A stretch of 64,000 bases of DNA, taken from positions 176,228 through 240,227 of the forward strand of contig CAILKP010000061.1 of NCBI GenBank assembly GCA_903834785.1. Reading direction: 5' to 3'. Under the pieces are notes generated by a model. That model ran no database searches and was not told the DNA's origin. It saw nothing but the letters and a program-made list of their open reading frames with translations. This DNA comes from an uncultured bacterium. Its GTDB lineage: Bacteria > Planctomycetota > Phycisphaerae > Phycisphaerales > UBA1924. The position numbers and the translations under genes were made by a program. Shown here one piece after another: positions 46,728 through 55,141 of the stretch; positions within the stretch are counted from its first letter, which is position 1; each line of letters starts with the position of its first letter.

Positions 46728-47834
46728 TTACTTCTTGGGCCCGTCGCGCTTACCAGCATCCATCGTCTCGGAGACTCGGTCCTCAACAAACTTGTCCTTG
46801 TTGGCCCGGTTCCGCTCGATCTCCTCACGAAGCTTCTGGGCACGATGCGTCAGTTCCCCCAACTGCTCTTCCTGCATTCTCAGCCGGATGTCCACCTGCT
46901 TGCCGATGGCCGCCCGCAGTTGCCCGCGAAGCTGCTCGATGACCTCCGGCTTGTTCGCCCCGCTCCGCTCCTCGGCCAGCAGTCGCCCGGCCCGCATCGC
47001 TTCAACGAACGATTCCAGATCGGCCTTCTTGGACTCGTAATCCGAACCAGCCTTTTCCTTGTGCTCAACAACGAGCCGCAGCCGCGGACCGAGCCGTTCA
47101 AACATCCGCTCGGCCGCGTGGGGGTTCTTGGCCCGCACCGCCTCAAGTTCCGCGAAGGCTGTCGGTGCCTGCGTCTTCATCGCATTCTCGATGCGTGTCC
47201 GCTCCTCGGCGGTCAGCTTCTGCGGCGGTCCGCCCGCGCCACCCGGCCCACCCGCGCCGCGGCCGGCATTGCGACCGCCAAGCGGAGCCAGCGGCGGCCC
47301 ACCCGCACCATCACCGCCACCAACGCCCGGGCCATCGGGCCGATCATCCGGGCCCTCGCCGCCACGCATGCCGCCGGGGCCGCCCATGCCACCACGCGGC
47401 CCAAGGCCCATCTGGTTCATTCCCTCGCCCAGCGAACGAATCGCCTGATCGAAGTCCTCGCGGATTTCCATCACCGGCACGCCCGAATCCAACTTCTTTT
47501 TGATGGCCTGCAGCCGCTCTGTAAACTGAATGGACCGCTCCAGCATGCGGTCGACCGCACCCTTGATCATCGCCGGATCCCTCCCCTCCCTCCCCGCCCT
47601 CCCCACCCGGCCCATCGGCCCCTGACCGCCACCGGGCCGATCTCCCTGCCGCTCTCCCTGCATCCCGCGCCGGCCCGGGCCGTTGCCCGGACCTTCACGC
47701 GGCTCAGCGTTGTCCGGCCCGCCCCGCGGCGGCGGCGGTGAGGCATCGCCTGGCTGCAAGGCCGAAGCCCAGGTGGCGATGCCCAGCGAACCGGCGAGCA
47801 GTGAGATGGTCAGAAGGTGGGTCTTCATGGGCAT
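46728..47834 (-). CDS. Secreted Gly/Arg-rich protein with coiled coil
   Basis: 368 aa with signal peptide (THLLTISLLAGSLGIATWASA). Two Gly/Pro/Arg-rich low-complexity blocks (about 30-90 and 145-210) flank a helical part; the C-terminal 150 residues are charged and helical (LTAEERTRIENAMKTQAP, RMQEEQLGELTHRAQKLREE). General resemblance to periplasmic metal-stress or Spy/CpxP-like helical proteins, but no motif proves it. Downstream gene of the ECF sigma operon. Confidence 0.7.
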   Translation of the reverse strand: MPMKTHLLTISLLAGSLGIATWASALQPGDASPPPPRGGPDNAEPREGPGNGPGRRGMQGERQGDRPGGGQGPMGRVGRAGREGRDPAMIKGAVDRMLERSIQFTERLQAIKKKLDSGVPVMEIREDFDQAIRSLGEGMNQMGLGPRGGMGGPGGMRGGEGPDDRPDGPGVGGGDGAGGPPLAPLGGRNAGRGAGGPGGAGGPPQKLTAEERTRIENAMKTQAPTAFAELEAVRAKNPHAAERMFERLGPRLRLVVEHKEKAGSDYESKKADLESFVEAMRAGRLLAEERSGANKPEVIEQLRGQLRAAIGKQVDIRLRMQEEQLGELTHRAQKLREEIERNRANKDKFVEDRVSETMDAGKRDGPKK

Positions 47835-47926
47835 GGTCCCCAAACTCAAGGGGCGTTGATTCTTGCAGGCAGACACGGCACGGGCAGCAGTCGTCCGACG
47901 ATCTGCGACGACGCGATCACATCGAC

Positions 47927-48415
47927 TCAGGACTCGCTGCTCGGGTCGCTGCCGGTATCCGCCTTCAGCGAGTTCAGCGTTGTATCCATCGCCTTGGTGT
48001 CGGCAAGCAGTGAGTCAAAGGCATCGAGACTCAGCTTCTCATCGAGCTTCTCGGCCAGCGCCAGTGCGGCATCCGCCCCGCTGCTGGCCGCCACCGCCGT
48101 TGAGGACTGACCGGCCGGCCACAGCAGCATCGCCACCGTCACCATCGCCGCCACGCCCATCATTGAGCCGCCCAGCCGCAGGGCCGTGCGGAACCGCATC
48201 GGGCGGTGGGAAGCCGGCTGCCGCACCGTCGCGCCATCGGCCAGTTTCAGCGTGGCGGGGACTGGTGCCGTCGCGGCCGCGATCGCCACCAGGCGGCTGT
48301 CGCTGATGGCGGCCCGCTCGGCCCCGGCGAGCGCATCAAGCTCGGCGGCAATCCCGCGGACCTCATCGGCCAGCAGGACATCATCGGGCAGGTTGTTCAA
48401 GGAGTTGTTCTTCAT
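47927..48415 (-). CDS. Putative single-pass membrane anti-sigma or partner protein
   Basis: 162 aa. Start ATG overlaps the sigma stop (ATGA), so translation is coupled. N-terminal cytoplasmic part about 1-75, one membrane helix near 85-105 (LGGSMMGVAAMVTVAMLLW), and an Ala-rich outer part. Position and topology suggest an anti-sigma factor, but no zinc-finger H-x3-C-x2-C motif is present. Confidence 0.65.
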   Translation of the reverse strand: MKNNSLNNLPDDVLLADEVRGIAAELDALAGAERAAISDSRLVAIAAATAPVPATLKLADGATVRQPASHRPMRFRTALRLGGSMMGVAAMVTVAMLLWPAGQSSTAVAASSGADAALALAEKLDEKLSLDAFDSLLADTKAMDTTLNSLKADTGSDPSSES

Positions 48416-49152
48416 CGGGAACCTCGTTTCATCGCATCGGGGCCTTCCCCGTCATCGTCGTATTCGCTGTCGTGCTCGTCCGGACTCAGTTCGTCAACCC
48501 CTTGTCCGGCAAGGATCGACTTGAGCTTCTTCAGTGCCCGGTGGTGGCGGGCCAGCAGCGTCCCCAGCGGCTCAGAGAGCATGTCGGCCATCTGGGCGAA
48601 GGTCAGCCCCGCGTGGTGCCGCAGTTCAACCACCTCGCGGTCAGCATCCGGCAGTCGGGCCATCGCAAGCCGGAGGGACTCAATCGCAGCACGGTTACCG
48701 GCAGCAGCTTCAGCAGGTCTCTGGGCCACGTCGCTGAGCATCTCGGAATCCACCGTCTCGGTCTGCCGCCGCTGCCGCCGGATCTCATCGCGAATGCGGT
48801 TGACGGCGATACGAAACAGCCAGGCCTCAAAGCGGCCCTGCTCGTCGTACTGGCCTGCCGTCAACTTGGACGCGATCGTGGCGAACACGGACTGGGTTAT
48901 CTCCTCGGCCAGCTCGGGCCGACGCAGTCTTGACCGGACCAGGGCGTACACGCGACGCCCGTAGACACCAACCAGCTCGGCCCAGGCCCGCTGGTCGCCC
49001 GCCGCGGCGGCTTGAAGCACCGCCATCGGCAAGGCCTGGACTGACGGGACCGCTTCGGCACCGTCCGCGGCCCGCCCCGCCGCACCCGACGAGGGCGCAG
49101 CGGACGCCGCGGTCGCAAGACGCTCGGAAGATGGGCCAGCATCAGCCATCAA
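48412..49152 (-). CDS. ECF-type RNA polymerase sigma factor
   Basis: 246 aa. Region 2: AWAELVGVYGRRVYALVRSR, AEEITQSVFATI, FEAWLFRIAVNRIRDEIRR. Region 4: LPDADREVVELRHHAGLTFA and the RHHRALKKLKSIL recognition helix. An Ala-rich N-terminal extension of about 45 residues and an acidic tail are extra. It heads a three-gene minus-strand operon with a membrane partner and a secreted Gly-rich protein. Confidence 0.9.
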   Translation of the reverse strand: MMADAGPSSERLATAASAAPSSGAAGRAADGAEAVPSVQALPMAVLQAAAAGDQRAWAELVGVYGRRVYALVRSRLRRPELAEEITQSVFATIASKLTAGQYDEQGRFEAWLFRIAVNRIRDEIRRQRRQTETVDSEMLSDVAQRPAEAAAGNRAAIESLRLAMARLPDADREVVELRHHAGLTFAQMADMLSEPLGTLLARHHRALKKLKSILAGQGVDELSPDEHDSEYDDDGEGPDAMKRGSR

Positions 49153-49333
49153 GCACAGGGTCCTTCAAAGCCGGGTCAGTCGGCGGATCAACTTCAGCGG
49201 TCGTACTTCACGATCGAAACGCCAAGGGTGCCGCCTGCGGCTTGCAATCCGCGGGTCTTGCTGACGTGTACAACGCACACCGGGCAAGCGTATTGCCAGA
49301 ATCATCGGCATGACGTCCGAATAAAAACGGTGA

Positions 49334-49840
49334 TCATTGCACGATTCTGCTCTTTTGAACCTGCAGCCGGACGGCTGGCATGAGCCCAAACCCCAGGAAC
49401 GTCACCGCGGAGGCCAGCCCGGGCCCCTGAAGAAAGTGGCCCCAGTACTGCGCCACCGACTGCCCGCGCAGCGTGACGGCCAGCGTGCATTCCGCGGCAA
49501 TGAGCATCACCAGCGCCAGCCCGCCGAGCACCAGGCCGTCGGCCACACTCAGGTTCCTGACGCCGCAGCACGAACGCGCCAGCCGCCGCAGCACCCAGCC
49601 AGCGATCAGGTAGCTCGCCAGCAGCATCAACGGGGCCTCACAGAGCACGGCCAAGGTCGGGCCCAGCCGCGGCTCAAGCACCATGACCCGAATCGGCCCG
49701 AGCAACGCTCCGCAGGCGAACGTGGCAACGAAATAGACTGCCGCGAAACCAACCAACCGCCCCCAACGCTGCACGCGCGGCCAGCGCCGGGTGGTTCCGG
49801 TTGGGCGCGGTGCTGCGGCGGATGTGAACGATGGGGTCAC
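49334..49840 (-). CDS. Four-helix membrane protein of unknown function
   Basis: 168 aa from a GTG. Hydrophobic segments about 30-52, 65-85, 100-120 and 140-160; positive N-terminus (TTRRWPRVQRWGR). No family recognised. Separated from the sigma operon by 180 bp. Confidence 0.6.
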   Translation of the reverse strand: MTPSFTSAAAPRPTGTTRRWPRVQRWGRLVGFAAVYFVATFACGALLGPIRVMVLEPRLGPTLAVLCEAPLMLLASYLIAGWVLRRLARSCCGVRNLSVADGLVLGGLALVMLIAAECTLAVTLRGQSVAQYWGHFLQGPGLASAVTFLGFGLMPAVRLQVQKSRIVQ

Positions 49841-49890
49841 TGCAAGGAGTTTATGGCCGTCAACACTCGCACTGGAGCGGCAAGAGACCT

Positions 49891-50688
49891 CTAGGCACGG
49901 ACTGCCGCGACGACATCGGCCACACGATCCTCAGGCTGCCCTGGTTGCCACAACACCACCGCAGTTGCGGCCTCCTGATGAGATGTCGGGCCTGAGCCGA
50001 CCGGCGGCACGGGAAGCGAGACCTGTGCGGGGCGGCCCTGCAAGCGCCCGACCAAGGCGAGCAAAACAACGTGACGAACTTCCTGAGCCGAAGTACGCAA
50101 CCGCGTACCGACCGGGAGTCCCACCTGCAGATTGCACGACCGGCCTCGGCGTTCGGGATACCGAACTCTCGCGGCAACTTCCATTCGTGCAACTTGTCCA
50201 ACACAACTCGGTGGCAGTTCAAGCGACTGCCTCGCGATGCCAAAGCAACCGCCATCCACATCGAATCGGATTTCCAGCGGCTTTCCCCCGTCACGCTCCA
50301 GCAAAGAACCGGGAACGGGGGCAAGCCACACCGACACGGTACACCGATTCTGAAACCGATTCTGGTAGTAGACCACCAACTGAAAGCCCGCTCCGACCGA
50401 CACGACCCTCGGAATGAACAACAGCCCATCACGTTCAAATGGCCGCCGCCCGGCGAGCTTGAAGAAGTCCGGCGCCGAGAACCGTCGAACCCAACCGACG
50501 ATCAACACAACAAAGCATGCGGCGGCGATCATTCCTGCCACGAGTACCCAGGTCCACGGATCATTTCTGCTCCGGGAGTAAGCAAGCACGACCGCTACTG
50601 CTCCAGCGAGCGAACCGAAAACCGCAAGTAGAACTTGGACCGATTCTCCCATCGATGAATCATCCCGCAGATCAGAAGAGCCATTCAT
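49891..50688 (-). CDS. Membrane-anchored hypothetical protein
   Basis: 265 aa from ATG 50688. Two membrane helices (about 15-33 and 42-62) followed by a soluble beta-rich domain with many Arg residues. A longer frame to 50895 overlaps the SRPBCC gene and is rejected. Codons are less GC3-biased than in most neighbours. Function unknown. Confidence 0.55.
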   Translation of the reverse strand: MNGSSDLRDDSSMGESVQVLLAVFGSLAGAVAVVLAYSRSRNDPWTWVLVAGMIAAACFVVLIVGWVRRFSAPDFFKLAGRRPFERDGLLFIPRVVSVGAGFQLVVYYQNRFQNRCTVSVWLAPVPGSLLERDGGKPLEIRFDVDGGCFGIARQSLELPPSCVGQVARMEVAARVRYPERRGRSCNLQVGLPVGTRLRTSAQEVRHVVLLALVGRLQGRPAQVSLPVPPVGSGPTSHQEAATAVVLWQPGQPEDRVADVVAAVRA

Positions 50689-50849
50689 CTCGACACGCTC
50701 GCACACCGAGCGCACTGCCATTCGGCTTGCCGTCGCCGGCCGACGATGCGACAAACCGACAACTGAGCGTATACCGAAAGGCCGATCGACTGCGCCACAT
50801 GCTCGCCAACACGCGTTGACCGGTGCATGTCCGAATCCGTCATCACCGC

Positions 50850-51416
50850 TCACTGGATCCAAGCTGGCAGCCGCTTCGCCCCACCCCCCCAACACCCCGG
50901 CGGCACATCCAGCGGCAGTTGCATGGCCACTTCAGTCCCCGCCTTCTTGGGCAGCATGAAGCTCATGGCCATCATCATGCCGTTGAGCATCCGGACACCG
51001 AGCGCGACCGAGTTGCTCTCAATCTGACGCTTGTAGATACCCAGGATCTTCGGCCAGCTGGTGCTGACGGACTTGTACGTCCGCGTCTCGCCGGCAAAGC
51101 GGGAGTGCGTCACGGTGACTCGTGTGCCCCCGCCGGACTCAGTAAGTTCCCACACCACCAGGGTCGGCTCATCGGCCTCCATCGAGAACCGGAACGTGTG
51201 CACCAGCCGCCGCGGCGGCTCAACTTCAAGGATCTTTCCCAGCACAAACGTGTGCTTCTCCGACTTGTCCCGGTAGCTCATGACCGAGCCTGGCTTCATC
51301 TCCGCATGCAGATATGTGCCGAACATCGCCGGATGGGCCACACCCCGCCGGGTGATCTCATCCCACACGCGCGACACCGGGGCGTTGATGTCGATCCGAA
51401 AGACACGCTCGAGCAT
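50850..51416 (-). CDS. SRPBCC/AHSA1-type lipid-binding-fold protein
   Basis: 188 aa. START/AHSA1-like fold: MLERVFRIDINAPVSRVWDE at the start, MSYRDKSEKHTFVLGKILEV, VVWELTESGGGTRVTVTHSR. Such proteins are often co-encoded with ArsR regulators, as here; ligand unknown. The chosen ATG 51416 starts just before the fold; longer frame rejected. Confidence 0.82.
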   Translation of the reverse strand: MLERVFRIDINAPVSRVWDEITRRGVAHPAMFGTYLHAEMKPGSVMSYRDKSEKHTFVLGKILEVEPPRRLVHTFRFSMEADEPTLVVWELTESGGGTRVTVTHSRFAGETRTYKSVSTSWPKILGIYKRQIESNSVALGVRMLNGMMMAMSFMLPKKAGTEVAMQLPLDVPPGCWGGGAKRLPAWIQ

Positions 51417-51482
51417 GGGAAGACTCCAAATCGTGGACACGGGCTCAGAGAAACGAAGAACGCTCAACTCAAAACCACTCCG

Positions 51483-52013
51483 TCACTTCGGCACACGACG
51501 CTTGGGCCCACCCCGCGAACCAGTCACCGGCCGTGCGATCCCCGACGACTCGGGCTGAGTTGCCTCTGCCGGCACAACCGCCGCGCCGGGCCCGCCTTCA
51601 ACCCGGCGCGCCAGGTCCGTCAGCGACCCGGCCCACAACCCCTCGTACCGGCTCACCCAGCGTTCATAGACCAACTGCAGGGGCACCGGGTTGAGATAGT
51701 TCTGCTTCGTGCGGCCTGACCGCTTGGCCACCACAAGCTGCGCCTTGATCAACACCCCGAGATGCTGCATGACCGCGAAGCGCGAGAGCTCCGGGAAGCG
51801 CAGGACAAGCTCGCCCGTGGCCTTCGGGCCAGTGCGAAGCTCATCGAGGATCTGCCTGCGGCACTCACTGGCCAGCGCTTTGAACACGCGATCCACCCGT
51901 TGCCGCTCGGCTCGCACCGTCGAGCGACCGGAGGCCTCTGCACCTGCTGCGCCCGGCCGGGCTAGCAGGAGACCTTCAAACGGGTTGATTGCCGGACCGT
52001 CCGGGAACATCAT
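51483..52013 (-). CDS. ArsR-family transcriptional regulator
   Basis: 176 aa. Winged helix about 40-115: VFKALASECRRQILDELRTG, PELSRFAVMQHLGVLIKAQL, VAKRSGRTKQNYLNPVPLQL. No metal-binding ELCVCDL motif, so it belongs to the non-metal ArsR group that pairs with SRPBCC proteins. A perfect palindrome covers its start codon, implying autorepression. Confidence 0.87.
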   Translation of the reverse strand: MMFPDGPAINPFEGLLLARPGAAGAEASGRSTVRAERQRVDRVFKALASECRRQILDELRTGPKATGELVLRFPELSRFAVMQHLGVLIKAQLVVAKRSGRTKQNYLNPVPLQLVYERWVSRYEGLWAGSLTDLARRVEGGPGAAVVPAEATQPESSGIARPVTGSRGGPKRRVPK

Positions 52014-52030
52014 GTGATAAATATATCACA
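52013..52030. promoter_or_regulatory. Palindromic operator at the ArsR start codon
   Basis: TGTGATAAATATATCACA (7-base arms, extendable by one base pair on each side), overlapping the ATG at 52011-52013. Typical size and symmetry for an ArsR site. No Shine-Dalgarno is visible, so the mRNA may be leaderless or start at the second Met. Confidence 0.75.
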
Positions 52031-52354
52031 TAATTTCGTCGCAACCAGCGAATTCCGCTCGGTTTCCTCCGCCTGCTCAGCAGGCCTCGCAACAGCAGAT
52101 TCCGAGGCGGCAAACCACGGTAAAGCCAGCCGGCTCACGCCACCCCGGCCGCCCATGCCGGGCGATAACACCTGCCCCCGCCCTGCCGGCCAGTACGGCG
52201 GTTGCTCCGCCCTCACCTCTATCGCACAGTGTTCCTTGGCCACCCTGCCCCGGAGCACCGTGCCCGGGGACCTGGCACCGGTCCGACCAACGACCTCGCA
52301 CCTCACCGCAGCACGCACCACACCATCAAGACGCCGGCCTCAGACAGGAATCTC

Positions 52355-53143
52355 ATGCAGCACCGCTCATCCACCCCCTTGGCCTCCCCTGCCCGCATGC
52401 TCCTGACCATCGCGGGAGTCTCGGCACTTGCGGCCGCGGCACACGGGCAGGTCTTCAGCAACGGCAGCACCGGCCTTACCCCGGCGATCGTGACTGATCC
52501 CGGTATCGGTCCATTCGCCGGCAACAACGCCAGCCAGGCCACCGCCGCGGTCAACACCGCCGGCTCCACCGCGACGGGCAACTTCCGGCTCGCCGACGAC
52601 TTCACGCTCACCGCCCCCACTTCCGTCACACACGTTGGCGTGTTCGCGTACATGACCGGCACGTACTCCGGCACGCCGACTTCGCCGTTCACCGGCGTCA
52701 ATGTCCGCATCTGGAGCGGCATGCCCAATGCCCCCGGCTCGTCGATCATCGCCAGCAGCAGCACCATGTTCTCCACCTCGTGGACCGGCATCACCCGGCA
52801 CTTTGACGGTGCGCTCACCACCGCCTCGCGACCGGTAATGGAGATCGTCGCCGACTTCGGCGGCCAGTCGCTGGATGCCGGAACCTACTGGCTCGACTAC
52901 GCGGTCACGGGACAACTCGGCAGTTCAACGACGGCCTTCTCGCCCTTTGTCATGTCCGGCCAGGGGCTGGATCGCGCCACCATCAGCGGCAACGCGATGC
53001 AACTGAACGCCGGCCAGTGGCGTCCCATCGCCGCGGGCGATGTGCAGCAAGGTGTTGAGCTGCCGTTCTATGTGGTTCCGGCACCTGCCGCCGCAGTGGT
53101 CTTCGGCCTCGGCGGCCTGCTGATGACCCGACGCCGACGATGA
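52355..53143 (+). CDS. PEP-CTERM-type secreted protein
   Basis: 262 aa. Signal peptide (MLLTIAGVSALAAAAHGQ), a beta-rich body with many Thr/Ser/Gly residues, and the C-terminal sorting signal VPAPAAAVVFGLGGLLMTRRRR: short Pro motif, hydrophobic helix, Arg cluster. Likely processed by an exosortase-like enzyme and placed at the cell surface; no exosortase in the window. CAGGAAT precedes the ATG. Confidence 0.8.
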   Translation: MQHRSSTPLASPARMLLTIAGVSALAAAAHGQVFSNGSTGLTPAIVTDPGIGPFAGNNASQATAAVNTAGSTATGNFRLADDFTLTAPTSVTHVGVFAYMTGTYSGTPTSPFTGVNVRIWSGMPNAPGSSIIASSSTMFSTSWTGITRHFDGALTTASRPVMEIVADFGGQSLDAGTYWLDYAVTGQLGSSTTAFSPFVMSGQGLDRATISGNAMQLNAGQWRPIAAGDVQQGVELPFYVVPAPAAAVVFGLGGLLMTRRRR

Positions 53144-53263
53144 ACCCACGACCCCACGCAACCCCAGACCCCTCAGACGCAGCCGCCGCACTTGGACAGG
53201 CCGTGTGCCTCCACCTGCGGCGGCCTGCTTGTCCTGAACCGGGCCCGCGGCGACGCTGACGGC

Positions 53264-53854
53264 TCACCCCGGCCACATTCCCCAGGCCAGGAACGCCGCA
53301 CCGACGACGCCTCCGGAGATCGAAAGGAACCAGAACCAGTTGCGCTGCATCAGCAGCGCAACGGCGGACAGCGCAATGGCCACCTGAAACGCCGTGATCG
53401 CTCGGCCGATGATCTTGTACCGGCGGCGATGATCCTCGCACGACTTCTCGTGGCCCTTGGCCACTGTCGAGATCTCCGCCTGCTCGCCCTTGTAGCGCTC
53501 GGCCCGGGCCGTGTCGGCCGCGATCACTTCCTTGCCCAGGGCGGGCAGCGTCTCCATCTTGCTTTCCAGGATCGCCAGCTTCACGCCCTTGGCCTGGTAG
53601 TACGCCCACTGGTCACTGGACCGCATCTGGTCGATCATCGACTCATTGAGGTGACTGGAGGCAAAGCTCGCCGCCATCGCCGCCAGGGTTGCCAGCACCG
53701 CCGTCGTCACCGCCACGCGCGACATCCACCGCTTCATCGCGTCATTGGCCGCCGATGCGGCGGTGACATCGGGAATGTCCGTCCCCATGATCTTGGTCTG
53801 GGTCACGGGCTTGGAAGCGGGAGCAGCGGTCGACGGTTGCGCATCAGATGCCAT
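53264..53854 (-). CDS. DUF4337-like membrane protein
   Basis: 196 aa. Helix 1 about 45-65, a long charged middle with an SSDQWAYYQAKGVK motif characteristic of DUF4337, two helices near the end (about 150-190). Function unknown. The frame continues upstream through the amidase antisense; the ATG at 53854 was chosen from the family start. Confidence 0.75.
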   Translation of the reverse strand: MASDAQPSTAAPASKPVTQTKIMGTDIPDVTAASAANDAMKRWMSRVAVTTAVLATLAAMAASFASSHLNESMIDQMRSSDQWAYYQAKGVKLAILESKMETLPALGKEVIAADTARAERYKGEQAEISTVAKGHEKSCEDHRRRYKIIGRAITAFQVAIALSAVALLMQRNWFWFLSISGGVVGAAFLAWGMWPG

Positions 53855-53944
53855 ACGAGAAAGCCTAGCGCGGCACACCCGCACAATCGCCCCGGGAGCA
53901 CTGCCGGTCCGGCTCCCCGCCGCTCGCACACCACCGTTGCCGCC

Positions 53945-54883
53945 ATGCATCACACGCTGCTGCCGCTGCGCGGTCACCTTCATGCCCACTTCTCCTCCGC
54001 CGCCGCAGCGGTGCTGACGGTCGACTCCGGCGACACCGTGAGCTTCTCGGTTCCCGATGTCAACTGGGGCCTTGAGCCGCCCACGAGCACCACCGCCCCG
54101 CGACGCAAGGTCGAGCCGCGGGACCCGGCCCGCGACAACGGCCCGTGTCTGGCCGGCCCCGTGGCCGTCCGCGGTGCCGAACCCGGCGATGCGCTGGAGA
54201 TCCGCATCGAGCACGTCCGTACCGCCCCATGGGGCTGGACCTACGCCGGTGCCGGCATGGCCAGCGCGGCGCACAATGCGGCGCTCGGAATCGGAGATGC
54301 ACCCCTGACCTTGCTGCGATGGACCATCGACCAGGCCGCCGGCACCGCAACCAGCGACACCGGGCACCGCGTGCCACTGCGCCCGTTCCCAGGAACCATC
54401 GGCCTGTGCCCGAACGAACCCCACGCCAGCGGGTGGCTGGCCCGAAACTGCGGCGGCAACATGGACTGCCGCGAACTCACCGCCGGGTCAACCCTCTGGC
54501 TGCCGGTCAAAGTCCCCGGTGCCATGCTCTCCGCCGGTGACGGCCACGCCGCACAGGGCGATGGCGAACTCAGCGGCACCGCCATCGAGTGCCCGCTCGA
54601 GGAACTCCGACTTTGACTGATCCTCCACAAGCAAGCCGGGCTCACCTCACCGAGGGCTTGCACCAACGAGGGTTGGATAACTCTGGGGTTTGGCGACTCG
54701 CTCGATGCCGCCGCGAGCATGGCTTCTGCTGCCATGCTCAACGTGATGACCACCGAACTCTCGCTCACCCGCCCGCAGGCTCTGGCCCTGGCCAGTTCGT
54801 GCGTTGACCTCCGGATCACACAGATGGTCAACCCGGTCCGCGGCGTGCACGCCGTGCTCAAATCCTGGCCAACCAAACATTAA
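53945..54883 (+). pseudogene. Acetamidase/formamidase family gene interrupted by in-frame TGA
   Basis: The first 223 codons (to TGA 54614-54616) match the FmdA/AmdA amidase: FSVPDVNWGLEPPTSTT, GDALEIRIEHV, NEPHASGWLARNCGGNMDC, PVKVPGAMLSAGDGHAAQGD. The same frame then continues 88 codons past the TGA with conserved C-terminal sequence: RACTNEGWITLGFGDSLDAA, LALASSCVDLRITQMVNPVR, GVHAVLK, ending at TAA 54881. So the gene is whole except for one stop codon. It is a recent nonsense mutation, a sequencing error, or recoding. Confidence 0.85.
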
Positions 54884-55141
54884 CCTCACAAGCCGTCCCC
54901 AAAGGCGCTCGCCGGGCCATCTGTCTCGGTCACGCGCCGGAGACCGAGTTTCGATGGGGCGGCGTTCACCTGAAAATGGGAGACAACCGTCCTGACCTGC
55001 CTCGGTACTCCGCGACCAGGGTGGACGACGGTCGCCTGGCTACCGATACTCCCCACTGCCACTGGGTGTTGTTCGCCCGGCGTTGCCGGACGCGGTGGCG
55101 ACTGAGCCGATGACGCGTGCCTCTCGTTTCCGTTTCCACCG
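54884..55141. other. Intergenic region before the hybrid kinase
   Basis: No gene, hairpin terminator or clear promoter recognised. Confidence 0.4.

Noticed and set aside
54617..54680. SECIS-type element after the amidase TGA
   Set aside because: A CAAGCC/GGGCTTG pairing is possible, but the loop is large, its position does not fit bacterial SECIS spacing, and no selenoprotein is known in this family.
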